From an uncultured Eubacteriales bacterium (GTDB lineage Bacteria; Bacillota; Clostridia; Oscillospirales; Acutalibacteraceae), in contig CAKTEU010000008.1 in the NCBI GenBank assembly GCA_934552855.1, positions 7,128 to 71,127 of the forward strand: a stretch of DNA of 64,000 bases, in the 5' to 3' direction. How positions within the stretch are numbered: position 1 is the stretch's first letter; every line of letters begins with the position of its first letter. Positions 24,874 to 33,475 of this stretch are shown piece by piece. The translations under genes were made by a program, and so were the position numbers. The notes beneath the pieces are model-generated. The model had not been told where the DNA came from. It searched no databases and was given only the letters and a program-made list of their open reading frames with translations.

Positions 24874-26278
24874 GCGAAAGATTTTTAAATTTTACGCTGA
24901 AAACGCTGCCTTTTTCTTTTTCGCTTTGAACCGAAACGGTTGCATTGTGAATTTCCGCAATCTCTTTGACAAATGAAAGTCCAAGTCCCGTTCCGCCGCT
25001 GTTCCTTGAAGAATCTGCACGGTAAAAACGGTTCCAAATTTTTTCAAGCTCACTTTTTTCAATGCCGATTCCGTTGTCTTTGACCGAAAGAACAGCACCG
25101 TCTTTTTCCTTTTTGAGCGTAACAAGGATTGTTCCGTTTTCTTTTCCGTAACGGTATGCGTTTGAAATCAAATTGACGGTGAGCCTTGAAAGCAGCTCAA
25201 AGTTGCCGTCAATATAAATCTTCGGCTCAATGTCAAATGAGAGGGCAATGCCTTTTTCGCCGATGAGTGCCATGTCCTCGCAGATTGAGGAAACACATTC
25301 CGAAAGGTTCAGCTTTTCCTTTTTCACTTCTCCTGCACCCCGTTCAATTCTTGCAAAGGCAAGCATATCGCTTGTCAGAGAAGCCATTTTTTTGCTTTGG
25401 CGTTCAATCAACTCAAGTGCTTCAATGTATTCCTCGGCTGTGCGCCTTTCCTCAAGCGTATACTGGCACTGAGAAAAAATGACCGAAAGGGGAGTGCGAA
25501 GCTCGTGTGAAATGTCGCTCGTCAGTTGCTGTTCTTTGTTGAAGGAATCTTCAAGCCGTTCAAACATTGAATTGAACGATTTTGCAACACGGTGAATTTC
25601 ATCGTCGCCTTCGCCGATTTCAATGCGTTTTGAAAGGTCGTTTCCGGTTCTGATGTCGTCTGCGGCGGCCGTAATTTCAATAACGGGAGAAAGTGCACGC
25701 TTTGCGATTATATAGCCGCCTGCGATTGCAAAAAGAACAAGAAGCGGAATAAGCATAAGAACAATTTTGAAAATTCTGTTCATTTGCGTAATGCTGTATT
25801 GTGAACTTACTGTTCCCCGAAGCCAGAGCGCTCCTGCACCGGAAAGCTTCAGTTCAATGTCATAAACATAAAAAGTTCCGTTCTCGGTTTTTGCCGATGA
25901 AACGAAGCGGTTTTTGAACGGTGGATTGCTTTCGCCGGAAAAAATTGAACTGTCGCCGTAAATAAGGCCGTTTTCATCATAAAGCGATGTTGTGATTCCG
26001 TTGACGCTTTTTAAAAAGTCGTCATCAATTTCAAGCCAGCCGTCTTTATATTCGAGGCATAAGTCATAAGGGTCATCAAATTCAAGCTTGTCATAATCGC
26101 TGTAAAATTCAACTTCATCAAGGTTGTTTTCAACCGTTTCAATAAGATTATCACGTATTCCCTTTTGAATGACGGAACCGCTGACAAGAACCGTTGCAAG
26201 AACCGCAACGCAGGAAATGATAATGATTGCGGCGGAAAACCAGACCGTGATTTTTAATTTCAGCGTTTTTTTAATCAT
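24869..26278 (-). CDS. Sensor histidine kinase
   Basis: 469 residues: membrane helix at 11-33, an extracellular domain to about 165 that is rich in Asp/Glu/Tyr, second helix at about 175-198, HAMP, HisKA with phosphoacceptor His258 in SDISHELRTPLS, and HATPase_c with NAYRYG (N box), DNGIGI (G1) and GGTGLGLS (G2). Classical EnvZ/PhoR-type kinase. Its start overlaps the regulator stop by 4 bases (ATGA), so the pair is translationally coupled. The acidic sensor domain could bind cations or cationic peptides (inference). Confidence 0.94.
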   Translation of the reverse strand: MIKKTLKLKITVWFSAAIIIISCVAVLATVLVSGSVIQKGIRDNLIETVENNLDEVEFYSDYDKLEFDDPYDLCLEYKDGWLEIDDDFLKSVNGITTSLYDENGLIYGDSSIFSGESNPPFKNRFVSSAKTENGTFYVYDIELKLSGAGALWLRGTVSSQYSITQMNRIFKIVLMLIPLLVLFAIAGGYIIAKRALSPVIEITAAADDIRTGNDLSKRIEIGEGDDEIHRVAKSFNSMFERLEDSFNKEQQLTSDISHELRTPLSVIFSQCQYTLEERRTAEEYIEALELIERQSKKMASLTSDMLAFARIERGAGEVKKEKLNLSECVSSICEDMALIGEKGIALSFDIEPKIYIDGNFELLSRLTVNLISNAYRYGKENGTILVTLKKEKDGAVLSVKDNGIGIEKSELEKIWNRFYRADSSRNSGGTGLGLSFVKEIAEIHNATVSVQSEKEKGSVFSVKFKNLSL

Positions 26279-26949
26279 TCTTCCTCCCGGATAACATATC
26301 CGCTTCCTCTTACGGTGTGAATCAGCTTTTTCTCAAAGCCGGAATCAATTTTTCTTCTAAGATAGCTTATATAAACGTCAATAACGTTTGTTCCGCCCTC
26401 ATAATCAAAGTTCCAAATGTGGTTTTCAATTTTTTCTCTTGACAAAACTATGCCCTTGTTTCTGATCATGTATTCGAGCATGGCATATTCCTTTGCCGAA
26501 AGGTCAATTGTTTTTCCGCCCCTTGAAACTTTTTTTGAAGCTGTATCAACCGAAAGGTCTCCGACCGAAAAAACGTTTGAAGCGGCATTTGACGTTTTGC
26601 GAAGCATCGCTCTGATTCTTGCGCAAAATTCCTCAAACGAAAACGGCTTGATCAGATAGTCCGATGCGCCGCTGTCAAGTCCTTTCACTCTGTCGCTCAC
26701 TGCGTCCTTTGCGGTGAGTAGAAGAACGGGAACTGTGTTGCCTTTTTCACGCAGTTCGTGAAGAAGCGTCAACCCGTCCTTTTTCGGCATCATTATGTCA
26801 AGAATTATTCCGTCATATTCGGCAAAGGCAATGTGATCTTCCGCCTCCTCGCCGTCAAAGCAGCTGTCAACGCAGTAGCCCTCGGAGCGAAGCTTCAGCG
26901 AAATGATTTTATTAAGGTCTTTTTCGTCTTCAACAACCAAAAGTCTCAT
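26275..26949 (-). CDS. OmpR-family response regulator
   Basis: 224 residues from ATG 26949; an upstream in-frame TTG has no ribosome site. Receiver domain with acidic pair E7/D8 and phosphoacceptor Asp51 in ILDIMMP, T (LLLTAKD) and K (SDYLIKPF) switch residues; C-terminal winged helix ending in LIHTVRGSGYVIR. It is the partner of the kinase that follows. The PepSY promoters on both sides carry matching tandem half-sites and are the likely targets. Confidence 0.95.
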   Translation of the reverse strand: MRLLVVEDEKDLNKIISLKLRSEGYCVDSCFDGEEAEDHIAFAEYDGIILDIMMPKKDGLTLLHELREKGNTVPVLLLTAKDAVSDRVKGLDSGASDYLIKPFSFEEFCARIRAMLRKTSNAASNVFSVGDLSVDTASKKVSRGGKTIDLSAKEYAMLEYMIRNKGIVLSREKIENHIWNFDYEGGTNVIDVYISYLRRKIDSGFEKKLIHTVRGSGYVIREEE

Positions 26950-26980
26950 ACTAAACACCCGATCCAAAAAATTTTAACAC

Positions 26981-26989
26981 ATTATACCA
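26981..26989 (-). promoter_or_regulatory. Extended -10 promoter of the two-component genes
   Basis: Minus strand TGG-TATAAT (26989-26981); no -35 is visible, and the T-rich end of the upstream terminator lies in its place. Confidence 0.5.
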
Positions 26990-27000
26990 CATAACGGCAA

Positions 27001-27040
27001 AAAAAGAAAACGGGGCCGCCGCATTTTTTTACGGCAGCCC
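27001..27040 (-). terminator. Terminator after the two-PepSY gene
   Basis: Nine-bp stem with one G-U pair (27032-27040 with 27013-27021), loop containing an A-run, and on the minus strand a following T-rich tract at 27010-27001. Confidence 0.8.
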
Positions 27041-27057
27041 GAAAGTTTTAGGTTTGA

Positions 27058-27660
27058 TTATTTGTTGAAAAGTGCTTTGATTGCTGCAAAGAGCTTTTCA
27101 AAAAGGTTTGCAAAAAAGAGGTCTGAAAAATCAAAGTCTCTGTCTTTTTCAGCTTTGAGAATGTTTCCACTCAGAGCGTCGATGTCGTATTCGTAGTCAT
27201 ACTTTGCAGCGTGGAAGTCAACTTCGTACTTTGCAACGCCGTCGTCAAAGTCAAACTTAACCTGAACTTTTCTTGCGTCTGCTTCCTTAACTCCTGCTGC
27301 GGCAAAAGCGATTTCCTTTGCTTTTGCTTTTCCGATGTAAGCTGCGTCGGGGTCGGGAACGTTCACACCGTTTTTGTCGATTTCTGCTTTGAGAACTGCG
27401 CCGGTCTTTGCGTTGATGTCATAGCTGTATTCGGTTGAACCGAAGTAAAACTCAACTTCATAAACAGCAACGCCGTTTTCATAATCAAACTGGCAAGTCA
27501 TGAACTTTGCGTCTGTTGCGGAAACGCCTGCGGCGGAAAGGGCAATCTCTTTTGCTTTTGCTTCGCCGATGTAGTTTGCACCGAAAGCTCCAAAAGCGGC
27601 AACGCTCATGCACATAAGGCAGACAAGTACGAGTGATACGATTTTCTTCATTGTTTTCAT
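27058..27660 (-). CDS. Secreted protein with two PepSY domains
   Basis: 200 residues. Signal peptide MKTMKKIVSLVLVCLMCMSV and AAFGAFGA cleavage region, then two PepSY modules (about 30-95 and 108-172; helices YIGEAKAKEIALSAAGVS and YIGKAKAKEIAFAAAGVK), ending in an amphipathic Phe/Lys/Leu-rich helix that could touch the membrane. It precedes the two-component genes on the same strand and is a paralogue of the three-PepSY protein on their other side. AAAGGA site upstream. Confidence 0.85.
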   Translation of the reverse strand: MKTMKKIVSLVLVCLMCMSVAAFGAFGANYIGEAKAKEIALSAAGVSATDAKFMTCQFDYENGVAVYEVEFYFGSTEYSYDINAKTGAVLKAEIDKNGVNVPDPDAAYIGKAKAKEIAFAAAGVKEADARKVQVKFDFDDGVAKYEVDFHAAKYDYEYDIDALSGNILKAEKDRDFDFSDLFFANLFEKLFAAIKALFNK

Positions 27661-27738
27661 GGGATTAATTCCTTTCTTAAATAAGTTTTTTTGATCAAGC
27701 GGGTGATTTTGTTTTTGTTTGCTTGATTCATTGTCTGC

Positions 27739-27771
27739 AGTATATATGGAAAATATTAGAATAAGATTAGA
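27739..27771 (-). promoter_or_regulatory. Promoter and tandem operator of the two-PepSY gene
   Basis: Minus strand: TCTAAT (27771-27766), 5 bp, TCTAAT (27760-27755), 10 bp, -10 TATACT (27744-27739); no -35 match. The spacing is identical, base for base, to that at 24841-24873. Confidence 0.65.
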
Positions 27772-27814
27772 ACCGAAAAAACCGCCGAAAAATTTTTCGA
27801 CGATTTTTAAAACG

Positions 27815-29455
27815 TTACTTTTCTTCCTTTTTCTTTTTCAGTTCTCTGTTCTTTCTGACCTCACGGTATTGGTCGCTCATATTCCAAAGGTGAACCTCAT
27901 GCTTTCTGTGAAGAAGTCCCTTCGGCATTGAAATTTCGTCTTCTGCATAGTTTACGCCGAGAGCTTTAAGCATTCGCTTGTGATATTTGAGATTGGAGGA
28001 AAACAGATTTTTGTCTTTATCGTTTTTCTTTGACCAGCAGTCTTCCGAAAGGGCAAGCGCACGGGGAAAAAGCTGCATATCAAGCTTATCTCTGTCCGCA
28101 ATCCACTCTGACCAAAGGTGGCCTTCCATTCCGAGAATTTGCTTTTCGCATTCTTCGGGAACAATTTTTTCCGTCGGCTCAAAGTTATATGTGTTCCAAA
28201 GCGGATACTGACAATAGCACATATCAAAATAGAACGCCTGGTGCTTGCTGATAATCATTTCACGACCCTTTTTGAGTTCACGAAGAACGTTTTTGTCGGT
28301 TTTCGGTGTCCAGTATTGACCGACAACGGAAGTGTCAAGGTTGCCCGCAGCGAGTGCTTCGTTCCAAACAATGAGCGTTTTCCCTTTTTCTTTGAGATGG
28401 GCGGCAATGCGGTTGTTGAAGTAGCCTTGAAGTTCTTCGGTATTTGAAAGGTTGTTTTCCTTCATGCGTTTTTGACATTCGGGACATTTTTTCCATTCGT
28501 CCTTCGGTGCTTCGTCGCCGCCGATGTGAAAGTATTTTGCCGGGAAAAGCTCGGCAACTTCGTCAATAACATTAAAGATAAATTCATAAGTGCTTTCTTT
28601 TCCGGCGCAGGCGGAACGGTTCCAGTCACGCCAGTGCATTTTGAACGGTACGGTTCCTCCGAAGAACCAGTGAACCTCGCACGGAATATCACGGCAGCCG
28701 AGCCAATTATATGAAGCCATTGCGGCGGCAAAATGCGCCGGCATGTCAATTTCGGGGATAATCGTGATATTGAGCTTTTGAGCGTATGCAACAATATCTT
28801 TGATTTGCTCTTGTGTATAAAAGCCCCCGTAAGGCTTACCCTCAAAATCGGTTGAATGCCAGCCGTGAATGCCGGTGTCCTTTCTTTTTGAACCGATTTC
28901 GGTCAAAAGCGGAAATTTTTTGATTTCGATTCGCCAACCTTGGTCGTCGGTGAGGTGCCAGTGAAGAACGTTGAGTTTGTAAAAGGCCATAAGCCTCAAA
29001 AGGCGTTTGACGGTTTCCCCGCCGAAAAAGTGGCGTGATTCGTCAAGTTGAACGCCTCTGTAACGAAAACGGGGCTTATCAAAAATTTCAAAGCAGGGGA
29101 TTTTGATTTTGCCGCCTAAATCTTCTTTGCCGAAAAATGTAATTTGCCTGAGAGAGACTGCCGCATAAAGAATGCCTGCGTCTGTGCTTGAAAAAACGGT
29201 CAATGCTTTTTCTGTGCATTCAATTCGGTAAGCCTCATTTGGCAAAATGCGGTTAAAAACAAGTCTTATATCCGCACTTTCGGGGTTGTCCGTTTTTTTG
29301 AAAAAGCTGCTTTCCTTTGAAAACGGAAAAGCAAAGAAAAAGTTTTCGGCGTTCACTTCAAATTCTTTTGATATATAGATCGTTGAGTTTTCGTCAATTT
29401 GTTTAAATCCGTTTTTTTCAATTAGTTCATACGGTTTAGGAATGATCTTTATCAT
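27815..29455 (-). CDS. Family 20 beta-N-acetylhexosaminidase
   Basis: 546 residues from the ATG beginning MIKIIPKPYEL, preceded by AAAGGA; an earlier in-frame start is unlikely. GH20b-like N-terminal domain (1-125) and GH20 barrel with FRYRGVQLDESRHFF, HWHLTDDQGWRIEI and the catalytic pair Asp314-Glu315 in HIGGDEAPKDEW; the family uses substrate-assisted catalysis. No signal peptide, so it probably trims imported GlcNAc/GalNAc oligosaccharides (chitin, mucin or peptidoglycan fragments). The C-terminus is Lys/Glu-rich. Confidence 0.93.
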   Translation of the reverse strand: MIKIIPKPYELIEKNGFKQIDENSTIYISKEFEVNAENFFFAFPFSKESSFFKKTDNPESADIRLVFNRILPNEAYRIECTEKALTVFSSTDAGILYAAVSLRQITFFGKEDLGGKIKIPCFEIFDKPRFRYRGVQLDESRHFFGGETVKRLLRLMAFYKLNVLHWHLTDDQGWRIEIKKFPLLTEIGSKRKDTGIHGWHSTDFEGKPYGGFYTQEQIKDIVAYAQKLNITIIPEIDMPAHFAAAMASYNWLGCRDIPCEVHWFFGGTVPFKMHWRDWNRSACAGKESTYEFIFNVIDEVAELFPAKYFHIGGDEAPKDEWKKCPECQKRMKENNLSNTEELQGYFNNRIAAHLKEKGKTLIVWNEALAAGNLDTSVVGQYWTPKTDKNVLRELKKGREMIISKHQAFYFDMCYCQYPLWNTYNFEPTEKIVPEECEKQILGMEGHLWSEWIADRDKLDMQLFPRALALSEDCWSKKNDKDKNLFSSNLKYHKRMLKALGVNYAEDEISMPKGLLHRKHEVHLWNMSDQYREVRKNRELKKKKEEK

Positions 29456-29508
29456 GTGTATGCTTCCTTTCGTAATCTCCGTGATACAGTTTTTGCTGTA
29501 TATCTGAT

Positions 29509-29537
29509 ATTTTACTATATTTTTCAAGAATTTTCAA
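29509..29537 (-). promoter_or_regulatory. Promoter of the hexosaminidase gene
   Basis: Minus strand TTGAAA (29537-29532), 17 bp, TAAAAT (29514-29509). The leader has a small ATACAG/CTGTAT hairpin (29484-29501). Confidence 0.65.
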
Positions 29538-29716
29538 TGAACAGGCGGTTAAAAAACAAGGTGAAAAAGCTTTATTACAAAACAGTAACCTAATCTTAAG
29601 AAATTCTTGAAGATTTTTTATTGTACTTTTAATTATTTAAGGTTAGAATACCCTTTGGTCAATTGAAAAAAGCGACACGTTTTGACAGATTTTTGACAAA
29701 TTATACACGTCTTATT
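29538..29716. other. AT-rich divergent intergenic region with an orphan hairpin
   Basis: No gene is seen between the divergent hexosaminidase and acyltransferase promoters. An 11-bp AT-rich hairpin with one bulge at 29592-29615 runs into six T on the plus strand, terminator-like, yet no plus-strand gene precedes it. Two TTGACA strings (29682, 29693) lack a fitting -10. Confidence 0.4.
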
Positions 29717-29746
29717 TTGAAATGCCGCAAAAAGCAAAGATATAAT
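29717..29746 (+). promoter_or_regulatory. Promoter of the MBOAT-SGNH pair
   Basis: TTGAAA (29717-29722), 18-bp spacer, TATAAT (29741-29746). Confidence 0.65.
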
Positions 29747-29816
29747 AACGGAAACTGACTTTTGTGTTAAAAAAAACAACGTATAAAACAAATGACAGAT
29801 AAAGGAGCGTGAGAAA

Positions 29817-31451
29817 ATGAAGCTTTCCGAACTTTTGCTCGCCGGAAGATATTCCGAGCTTACATCATATTTTTCAAACGCATATTTATATTTCTTTTTG
29901 CCGGTGTGCATTGCTGCTTATTGCCTTATGCCTAAGCGGGCAAAAAAATTTTTTCTTCTTGCCGCAAGCATGGGTTTTTTCTGGCTCATCAGCGGAAAAC
30001 TCATTCTTTTTCTTCTTTTCACAATTTTGTCGGTTCATCATTTTGCACTTTGGCTTGACCGGATAAACGGCCAAAAAAACGCTGCGCTCAAAGAGGCCGA
30101 AAAAGAAAATCGAAAAGAGGTTAAAAGACTTTTTCAAAAAAAGAGCCGCCTTGTTCTTTCTTTTGCCGTTATTATTCATATCGGCGCACTTCTTGCAATA
30201 AAATATTCGCCGTTTTTCACCGGAAACATAAACAGCATACTAAGGTTTTTCGGCTCTTCGCTGATTCTTGAAATTCCGAAGTTTGTAATGCCTGTCGGTA
30301 TTTCGTTTTTTACGCTTCAGGCGGTGTCATATCTTGTTGACGTTTACAGAGGAGTTGTTCCGGCAGACGAAAACATATTTCGCCTTGGGCTTTTCATTTC
30401 GTTTTTTCCTCAAATTGTTGAAGGACCTATTTGCCGCTACGGTCAAACGGCAAACGAACTTTGGAACGTTAAAAAAATTGATTACAACAACCTTTTGCTC
30501 GGACTGACAAGAATTCTTTACGGTTACATGAAAAAGCTTGTTGTTGCCGACAGGCTCAATCCATTGGTTCAGGAACTTTTTAACAATTACAAAAATTACA
30601 GCGGTCCCATGCTCGCTTTCGGTGCGCTTTGTTACACCGTTCAGCTTTATATGGACTTTTCCGGAACAATGGACGCTGTTTTGGGTACTGCTAAAATTTT
30701 TGGTGTGTCGTTGCCGGAAAACTTTCAACGTCCGTTTTTTTCAAAAAGCATCTCGGAGTTTTGGCAGCGTTGGCACATCACGCTCGGCACCTGGTTCAAG
30801 GATTATATTTTCTATCCCGTAACAATGTCAAAGCCGATGAAAAACCTTACATCTTCGGCAAGAAAAAAACTCGGCAACCATTTCGGCCCGCTTGTTGCCG
30901 GCGCAATTGCACTTTTTTGCGTTTGGTTTTCAAACGGACTGTGGCACGGTGCGGCATGGAGTTATATCTTTTTCGGAATGTATCATTTTGTGCTGATACT
31001 TCTGGGAAATATCTTTTTGCCGCTTTCAAAGGCGGTTTGCGAAAAATTAAGGCTTACGCAGGAAAACAAGGCCTTCCGTGTTTTTCAAATTCTCAGAACG
31101 TGTGTGCTTGTTGTGATTGGCGAACTTTTTTTCCGTGCAAACGGGCTTCGTGCCGGGCTTTCAATGTTCAAAATTATGCTGACCGATATAAGATTTGTTC
31201 CGATTAGTAAAGAAACTCTTATGCCGCTCGGGGTTGATGTTCAGGATCTTTTGATTGTTTTTGTTGTTGTCATTGTTGTTTTTTCTGTCGGCATTATGAG
31301 AGAAAAAGGCATTGACGTTCAAAGGAATGTCTGTCAAAAAAATATCGCCGTGCGCTGGGTGGTTCTTCTTGCTTTAATTATGTTCATTGTTATTTTCGGT
31401 GCATACGGTCCCGGATATATTCCGGTTGACCCGATGTATGCCGAATTTTAA
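29817..31451 (+). CDS. MBOAT-family membrane O-acyltransferase (AlgI/DltB-like)
   Basis: 544 residues, about 11 membrane helices. Predicted active-site His377 in NGLWHGAAWSYIFFG, and upstream conserved DFSGTMDAVLG, FQRPFFSKSISEFWQRWHITLGTWFKDYIFYP motifs (in parts). AlgI/PatA-type MBOAT proteins pass acetyl groups across the membrane to polysaccharides outside. It is followed at 15 bp by an SGNH protein, the common partner that places the acetyl group. Strong AAAGGAG site. Confidence 0.92.
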   Translation: MKLSELLLAGRYSELTSYFSNAYLYFFLPVCIAAYCLMPKRAKKFFLLAASMGFFWLISGKLILFLLFTILSVHHFALWLDRINGQKNAALKEAEKENRKEVKRLFQKKSRLVLSFAVIIHIGALLAIKYSPFFTGNINSILRFFGSSLILEIPKFVMPVGISFFTLQAVSYLVDVYRGVVPADENIFRLGLFISFFPQIVEGPICRYGQTANELWNVKKIDYNNLLLGLTRILYGYMKKLVVADRLNPLVQELFNNYKNYSGPMLAFGALCYTVQLYMDFSGTMDAVLGTAKIFGVSLPENFQRPFFSKSISEFWQRWHITLGTWFKDYIFYPVTMSKPMKNLTSSARKKLGNHFGPLVAGAIALFCVWFSNGLWHGAAWSYIFFGMYHFVLILLGNIFLPLSKAVCEKLRLTQENKAFRVFQILRTCVLVVIGELFFRANGLRAGLSMFKIMLTDIRFVPISKETLMPLGVDVQDLLIVFVVVIVVFSVGIMREKGIDVQRNVCQKNIAVRWVVLLALIMFIVIFGAYGPGYIPVDPMYAEF

Positions 31452-31466
31452 AAGGGGGTGCACTCT

Positions 31467-32426
31467 GTGAAAAAACAGGCAAAAACAGCCGCAAGAATCA
31501 TATGTTTTGCGCTGGTACTTTTTGTTTTGCTTTTTGGTGCGTCGTTGCTTTTTGAACCAAAAAGCAACACGAAGGATGCCGGAATGCTTGACTCAACCGC
31601 AAACGGAATTTTGAGCGAGCCGAAAAACACAATAGATGTTTTGATAATCGGCGACAGCGAAGCCTACAGCGCATTCATTCCGCTCAAAATTTGGAAAGAC
31701 CATGGGTTTACACCTTATGTTTGTGCAACCTCGGCACAGATTCTTTGCTATTCTTATGAATTTCTTGAAAAAACATTTCAAAATCAGAGACCGAAAGTGG
31801 TTATGCTTGAAACGAATGCAATTTATCGTTCATTCACTTATTCGGATGTGCTGATGCAAAAACTTTCCGAAAAGCTTTCGGTTTTTCGTTATCATAACCG
31901 TTGGAAAACGCTCAGCTTTCGTGACTGGTCGTTTGGCGTTGACCTTTCAAACACCGAAATCAACAAGGGATATATCTATAACAACAAAATAAGTCCGGCT
32001 GATGCAAAGGGATATATGCGCCCGACAAAGATGAAAGAACGCTTTCCTGATAAGAACAGAGCATACGCTGAAAAAATAAACAAGCTTTGCGAGAGCAACG
32101 GTGCAAAGCTTGTTCTTGTCAGCACGCCGAGCGTTAAAAACTGGGACATGAGAAAGCACAATGCAATTGATGAATTTTCAAGCCGGCTCGGCTGCGACTA
32201 TATTGACATGAACGCACTGAGAAAAGAAATTTGTATTGACTGGAGTACCGACACAAGGGACAAAGGCGACCACATGAATTTTGACGGTGCGCTGAAAGTT
32301 TCTTCTTTCCTTGGAAATTATCTTGAAAAACTCGACGTTTTTGAAGATAAACGAAATAACAAAGATTATGCTCAATGGAATAATGCCGTGAAAACATTCA
32401 CCGAAAGCATTGGAAAAGAGCTTTAA
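31467..32426 (+). CDS. SGNH/GDSL-like membrane-anchored protein (DltD/AlgJ-like)
   Basis: 319 residues from GTG 31467, 8 bp after the AAAAGGGGG site; GTG 31458 overlaps the site. One N-terminal membrane helix, then an SGNH-like fold: block I VLIIGDSEAYSAF with the nucleophile Ser, and near the C-terminus a DKGDHMNFDGA segment carrying the Asp/His pair. With the MBOAT protein it probably forms an O-acetylation module for a surface polysaccharide or teichoic acid. No glycan-synthesis genes are nearby, so the acceptor is unknown. Confidence 0.82.
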   Translation: MKKQAKTAARIICFALVLFVLLFGASLLFEPKSNTKDAGMLDSTANGILSEPKNTIDVLIIGDSEAYSAFIPLKIWKDHGFTPYVCATSAQILCYSYEFLEKTFQNQRPKVVMLETNAIYRSFTYSDVLMQKLSEKLSVFRYHNRWKTLSFRDWSFGVDLSNTEINKGYIYNNKISPADAKGYMRPTKMKERFPDKNRAYAEKINKLCESNGAKLVLVSTPSVKNWDMRKHNAIDEFSSRLGCDYIDMNALRKEICIDWSTDTRDKGDHMNFDGALKVSSFLGNYLEKLDVFEDKRNNKDYAQWNNAVKTFTESIGKEL

Positions 32427-32438
32427 GGTTTTGAATCC

Positions 32439-32477
32439 AAAAAGGCCGCAATCGGATATTCTTGTCCGATTGCGGCC
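32439..32477 (-). terminator. Terminator of the dut operon (minus strand)
   Basis: Thirteen-bp perfect stem (32477-32465 with 32456-32444), 8-nt loop, then five T on the minus strand. On the plus strand it also lies just after the SGNH gene. Confidence 0.85.
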
Positions 32478-32569
32478 GACGTATTTGATATTGCAAATAG
32501 GCTTCTGCTTTGCAGAGGATGTTCAATTACACAAAGTGCGCTTATCTATAACGCAGTCAACCGGTGAGA

Positions 32570-33454
32570 TTATTCTGATGCATCGGTGCTGCTTTTATAT
32601 TCCTCGGTATCCTTTATATTTGTGGGTGTTGTATATTTGTTTCCGCCCCAGACATATGTTGAGCCGTCATCCGTGTCGGCATAAACAAAACGCATATCCT
32701 CCGAGCAGTAAACGTTTACACACCGATCAAGAACCGGATACGGAACTTCAACGATATCTTCAAGCAACTGCGGAAACCCTGTGCCTTTTTTTCCGTTGCC
32801 TATTTGTCCGCTTGAGTTATCTCCGCACATATATAAGGTGCCGTCCGGGTCGATCCAGGCCGACGTGCACATTATGGCTTTGATCGTTTTTGCTTCTTCA
32901 ACAATTTTTGTCGGCGTAATGATTTGGTCAACAATTTCCGTGCTTTGGCAGTTCAGACTTTCTCCCCAGAACCAAACACTGTTATCGTTTTTCAGTGCAA
33001 GGGCAAAACGGCAACCGAGCGATATGCTCTTGCAGTCATCAAACAACAAAACAGGTTCGATTACCTCGCCGTCTCTGTCTTCGTAATCTGTTCGTATTTG
33101 CAAAACGCCGCCTTCTTTTCTGCCCATTCCGTAAACCTTGCCGTCCGTTGTCAAATAAAGCAAAGCAGCTGTGCAAGCGTCAAACATCTTCACGTTTTCC
33201 GCTATTTTTACCCATTCGTCATAATGCTCTTTTTCTCCGAGAATACCCTCATAGTTTGCGCCTTTTCCGTAAAGCACATTGTTTTCAAGCTTGTAAATTC
33301 TTCCCGCGTCTTCAATAACAGTAGCTTCGGTTACGACTGAACTTATGGACTCGGCCGAATTGTTTGTATCATCTGTCAAACCACTTTGATTATCACAGCC
33401 GACAAGTGACAAAACAAAAATCAGCAATAAAACTGCACTGATAATTTTTTTCAT
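32570..33454 (-). CDS. Lipoprotein with RCC1/BLIP-II-like repeats
   Basis: 294 residues. Lipoprotein signal MKKIISAVLLLIFVLSLVGC, then a short linker and about five degenerate RCC1-type blades with VYGMGRKEGG, VWFWGESLNC, LYMCGDNSSGQIGNG and TYVWGGNKY. Such proteins form beta-propellers that bind other proteins; in bacteria few roles are known. Last gene behind dut and a flavodoxin/ferredoxin gene, 21 bp gap, GGAGGG site. Codon use is less biased than in the neighbours. Confidence 0.8.
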   Translation of the reverse strand: MKKIISAVLLLIFVLSLVGCDNQSGLTDDTNNSAESISSVVTEATVIEDAGRIYKLENNVLYGKGANYEGILGEKEHYDEWVKIAENVKMFDACTAALLYLTTDGKVYGMGRKEGGVLQIRTDYEDRDGEVIEPVLLFDDCKSISLGCRFALALKNDNSVWFWGESLNCQSTEIVDQIITPTKIVEEAKTIKAIMCTSAWIDPDGTLYMCGDNSSGQIGNGKKGTGFPQLLEDIVEVPYPVLDRCVNVYCSEDMRFVYADTDDGSTYVWGGNKYTTPTNIKDTEEYKSSTDASE

Positions 33455-33475
33455 AACAAGCCCTCCGTTTGTGAT

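Noticed and set aside
29592..29620. Terminator of a plus-strand small RNA
   Set aside because: The hairpin and T-run are present, but no promoter or transcript candidate precedes it on that strand.
32410..32883. 157-codon plus-strand frame
   Set aside because: It runs through a 13-bp terminator hairpin and then lies antisense to the RCC1-like lipoprotein gene; its protein is low in recognisable features.
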